From an uncultured Clostridia bacterium (GTDB lineage Bacteria > Bacillota > Clostridia > Christensenellales > UBA1242): DNA of 6,682 bases. Both the position numbers and the translations under genes were made by a program. This document shows positions 6,069 to 6,682 of the stretch, in pieces; within the stretch, counting starts at the first letter, position 1, and every line of letters starts with the position of its first letter. The notes below the pieces were generated by a model. That model was not told where the DNA came from. It saw only the letters and a program-made list of their open reading frames with translations, and did no database searches. The stretch spans positions 1 through 6,682 of the forward strand of contig CANQHS010000044.1 in the NCBI GenBank assembly GCA_947623795.1, given 5' to 3'.

Positions 6069-6100
6069 ATAGATAAATTCATTTGACATAATTTATCTAT
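6069..6100. promoter_or_regulatory. 11-bp inverted repeat framing the rnhA -35 box (candidate operator)
   Basis: ATAGATAAATT (6069-6079) and AATTTATCTAT (6090-6100) are perfect complements separated by 10 nt. The -35 box TTGACA (6083-6088) sits in the spacer, and the downstream arm fills most of the promoter spacer. The arm centres are 21 bp apart, about two helical turns, which suits a dimeric DNA-binding protein. With transcription predicted to start at 6119 it is not part of the rnhA mRNA. Function is inferred; the AT-rich background lowers the weight. Confidence 0.45.
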
Positions 6101-6111
6101 ATTTTTATAAT
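6083..6111 (+). promoter_or_regulatory. Consensus sigma-A-type promoter of rnhA
   Basis: TTGACA (6083-6088) and TATAAT (6106-6111) are perfect, with 17-nt spacing. The ATG of rnhA begins at 6119, 7 nt after the -10 box, so the expected +1 coincides with, or is within a base or two of, the start codon. No Shine-Dalgarno sequence is present. A leaderless transcript is predicted. Confidence 0.85.
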
Positions 6112-6118
6112 ATTTTAT

Positions 6119-6562
6119 ATGAAAAAAGTTACAATCTACACGGATGGCGCATGCAGTGGCAATCCCGGTGCTGGTGGTTGGGGTGCGGTGCTTTTTTATA
6201 AGGACACGATGAAGGAAATAAGCGGATTTAGTCCAGAAACTACTAACAATCAAATGGAACTTACTGCTGCAATTAAGGCATTGGAAATGTTAAAAGAACC
6301 ATGTGAAGTTGATTTGTATAGCGATAGTGCATATCTTGTTAACGCCTTTTTGGAAGATTGGATAACGAAATGGCAATTGAATGGCTTTAAATCTGCCAAT
6401 AAAAAGCTGGTTCAAAATGCTGACCTTTGGAAACAAATTATTGAATTAGCGAACATACATAAAGTAAAATTTATAAAAGTTAAAGGTCATGCCGATAATA
6501 AATATAACAATCGCTGTGATGAATTGGCGACTGGTGAAATAGCAAAGCATAAAGGCGAATAA
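6119..6562 (+). CDS. rnhA: Ribonuclease HI
   Basis: RNase HI cuts the RNA strand of RNA-DNA hybrids, clearing R-loops and replication primers in the cytoplasm. It has 147 residues, the normal length. All catalytic residues are present: D9 (IYTDGACSGNPG), E47 (NNQMEL), D69 (LYSDSAY) and D134 (NRCDELA), plus H124 in VKGHAD. The basic handle region WITKWQLNGFKSANKK (81-96) resembles the E. coli type. The ATG at 6119 begins two residues before the first beta strand, as in most family members, so there is no room for a later start. It has no Shine-Dalgarno sequence and abuts its promoter. It is a single-gene unit between tRNA-Trp and a terminator that overlaps its stop codon. Confidence 0.97.
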   Translation: MKKVTIYTDGACSGNPGAGGWGAVLFYKDTMKEISGFSPETTNNQMELTAAIKALEMLKEPCEVDLYSDSAYLVNAFLEDWITKWQLNGFKSANKKLVQNADLWKQIIELANIHKVKFIKVKGHADNKYNNRCDELATGEIAKHKGE

Positions 6563-6589
6563 AAAATAGGCTTATAAGGCCTATTTTTT
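6561..6589. terminator. Bidirectional terminator between rnhA and the minus-strand gene
   Basis: AAAAAATAGGC (6561-6571) and GCCTATTTTTT (6579-6589) form a perfect 11-bp stem with a TTATAAG loop. The A run on one side and the T run on the other make it work in both directions. It overlaps the last two bases of the rnhA stop (6560-6562) and two bases of the stop of the opposite gene (6588-6590). Confidence 0.88.
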
Positions 6590-6680
6590 ATAATTCTTTT
6601 TTCTTAAATCTAAATATAGTTACAATATTTATTGCAATTGTAATTATCAAAATGATCGCTAAAGTTAAGAATATGCTTGA
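6588..6680 (-). CDS. C-terminal end of an unidentified membrane protein (5' end outside window)
   Basis: Reading the minus strand from 6680 gives 30 open codons and then TAA at 6590-6588. The other two minus-strand frames have stops in this stretch. The peptide is a hydrophobic segment of about 22 residues rich in Ile, Leu and Thr (SSIFLTLAIILIITIAINIV and so on), followed by a basic end FRFKKKEL. This is the usual look of a last membrane helix with a cytoplasmic positive tail. The stop sits exactly against the hairpin shared with rnhA, which supports a real convergent gene. Too little is present to name a family. AT-rich DNA can give hydrophobic Ile/Leu-rich chance peptides, so the call is moderate. 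Confidence 0.6.
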   Translation of the reverse strand, partial: SSIFLTLAIILIITIAINIVTIFRFKKKEL

Positions 6681-6682
6681 CC

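Noticed and set aside
1..6682. Mobile element, CRISPR array, toxin-antitoxin or defence system
   Set aside because: No transposase or integrase, no spaced direct repeats and no defence-type domains are seen; the genes are ordinary sporulation and RNA-metabolism genes.

Overview
The window looks like the chromosome of a low-GC, endospore-forming member of the Bacillota, probably an uncultured Clostridia-type lineage. The evidence is SpoVAD, SpoVAE and a YunB-like protein (all spore-former proteins), RNase Y, a ThiI without a rhodanese domain next to a cysteine desulfurase (the Bacillus-type arrangement), and strongly AT-rich DNA. The standard genetic code fits: the desulfurase gene ends on TGA, the Trp codons seen are TGG, and the one tRNA-Trp has anticodon CCA. 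I cannot name the genus.

Layout. Positions 1-1683 hold sporulation genes: the 3' part of spoVAD, spoVAE overlapping it by 8 nt, then yunB. Positions 1690-3970 hold a two-gene sulfur-relay operon, a NifZ/IscS-type cysteine desulfurase and thiI, joined by an ATGA overlap and driven by a promoter squeezed against the first start codon. After a 225-nt intergenic region with hairpins and a perfect sigma-A-type promoter come rny (RNase Y, 4196-5788) and a strong intrinsic terminator. A tRNA-Trp gene (5922-5996) has its own perfect promoter and a probable terminator. rnhA (RNase HI, 6119-6562) has a perfect promoter ending 7 nt before its ATG. At the right edge a hairpin is shared with the C-terminal end of a minus-strand gene coding for a membrane helix plus a basic tail.

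How the genes work together. SpoVAD and SpoVAE belong to the SpoVA machinery for dipicolinic acid transport in spores, and YunB is a sporulation protein. The desulfurase supplies persulfide sulfur to ThiI for 4-thiouridine in tRNA. RNase Y, RNase HI and tRNA-Trp are housekeeping RNA-metabolism and translation genes, each in its own transcription unit.

I see no mobile element, CRISPR array, defence system or clearly new gene system. The most interesting signal is regulatory. The first genes of two transcription units (nifZ-thiI and rnhA) have good promoters whose predicted +1 falls on the A of the start codon, with no Shine-Dalgarno sequence, so both mRNAs are predicted to be leaderless. yunB may follow the same pattern. 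Genes inside operons (spoVAE, thiI) and rny keep Shine-Dalgarno sequences. Both leaderless promoters also carry perfect inverted repeats placed like operators.
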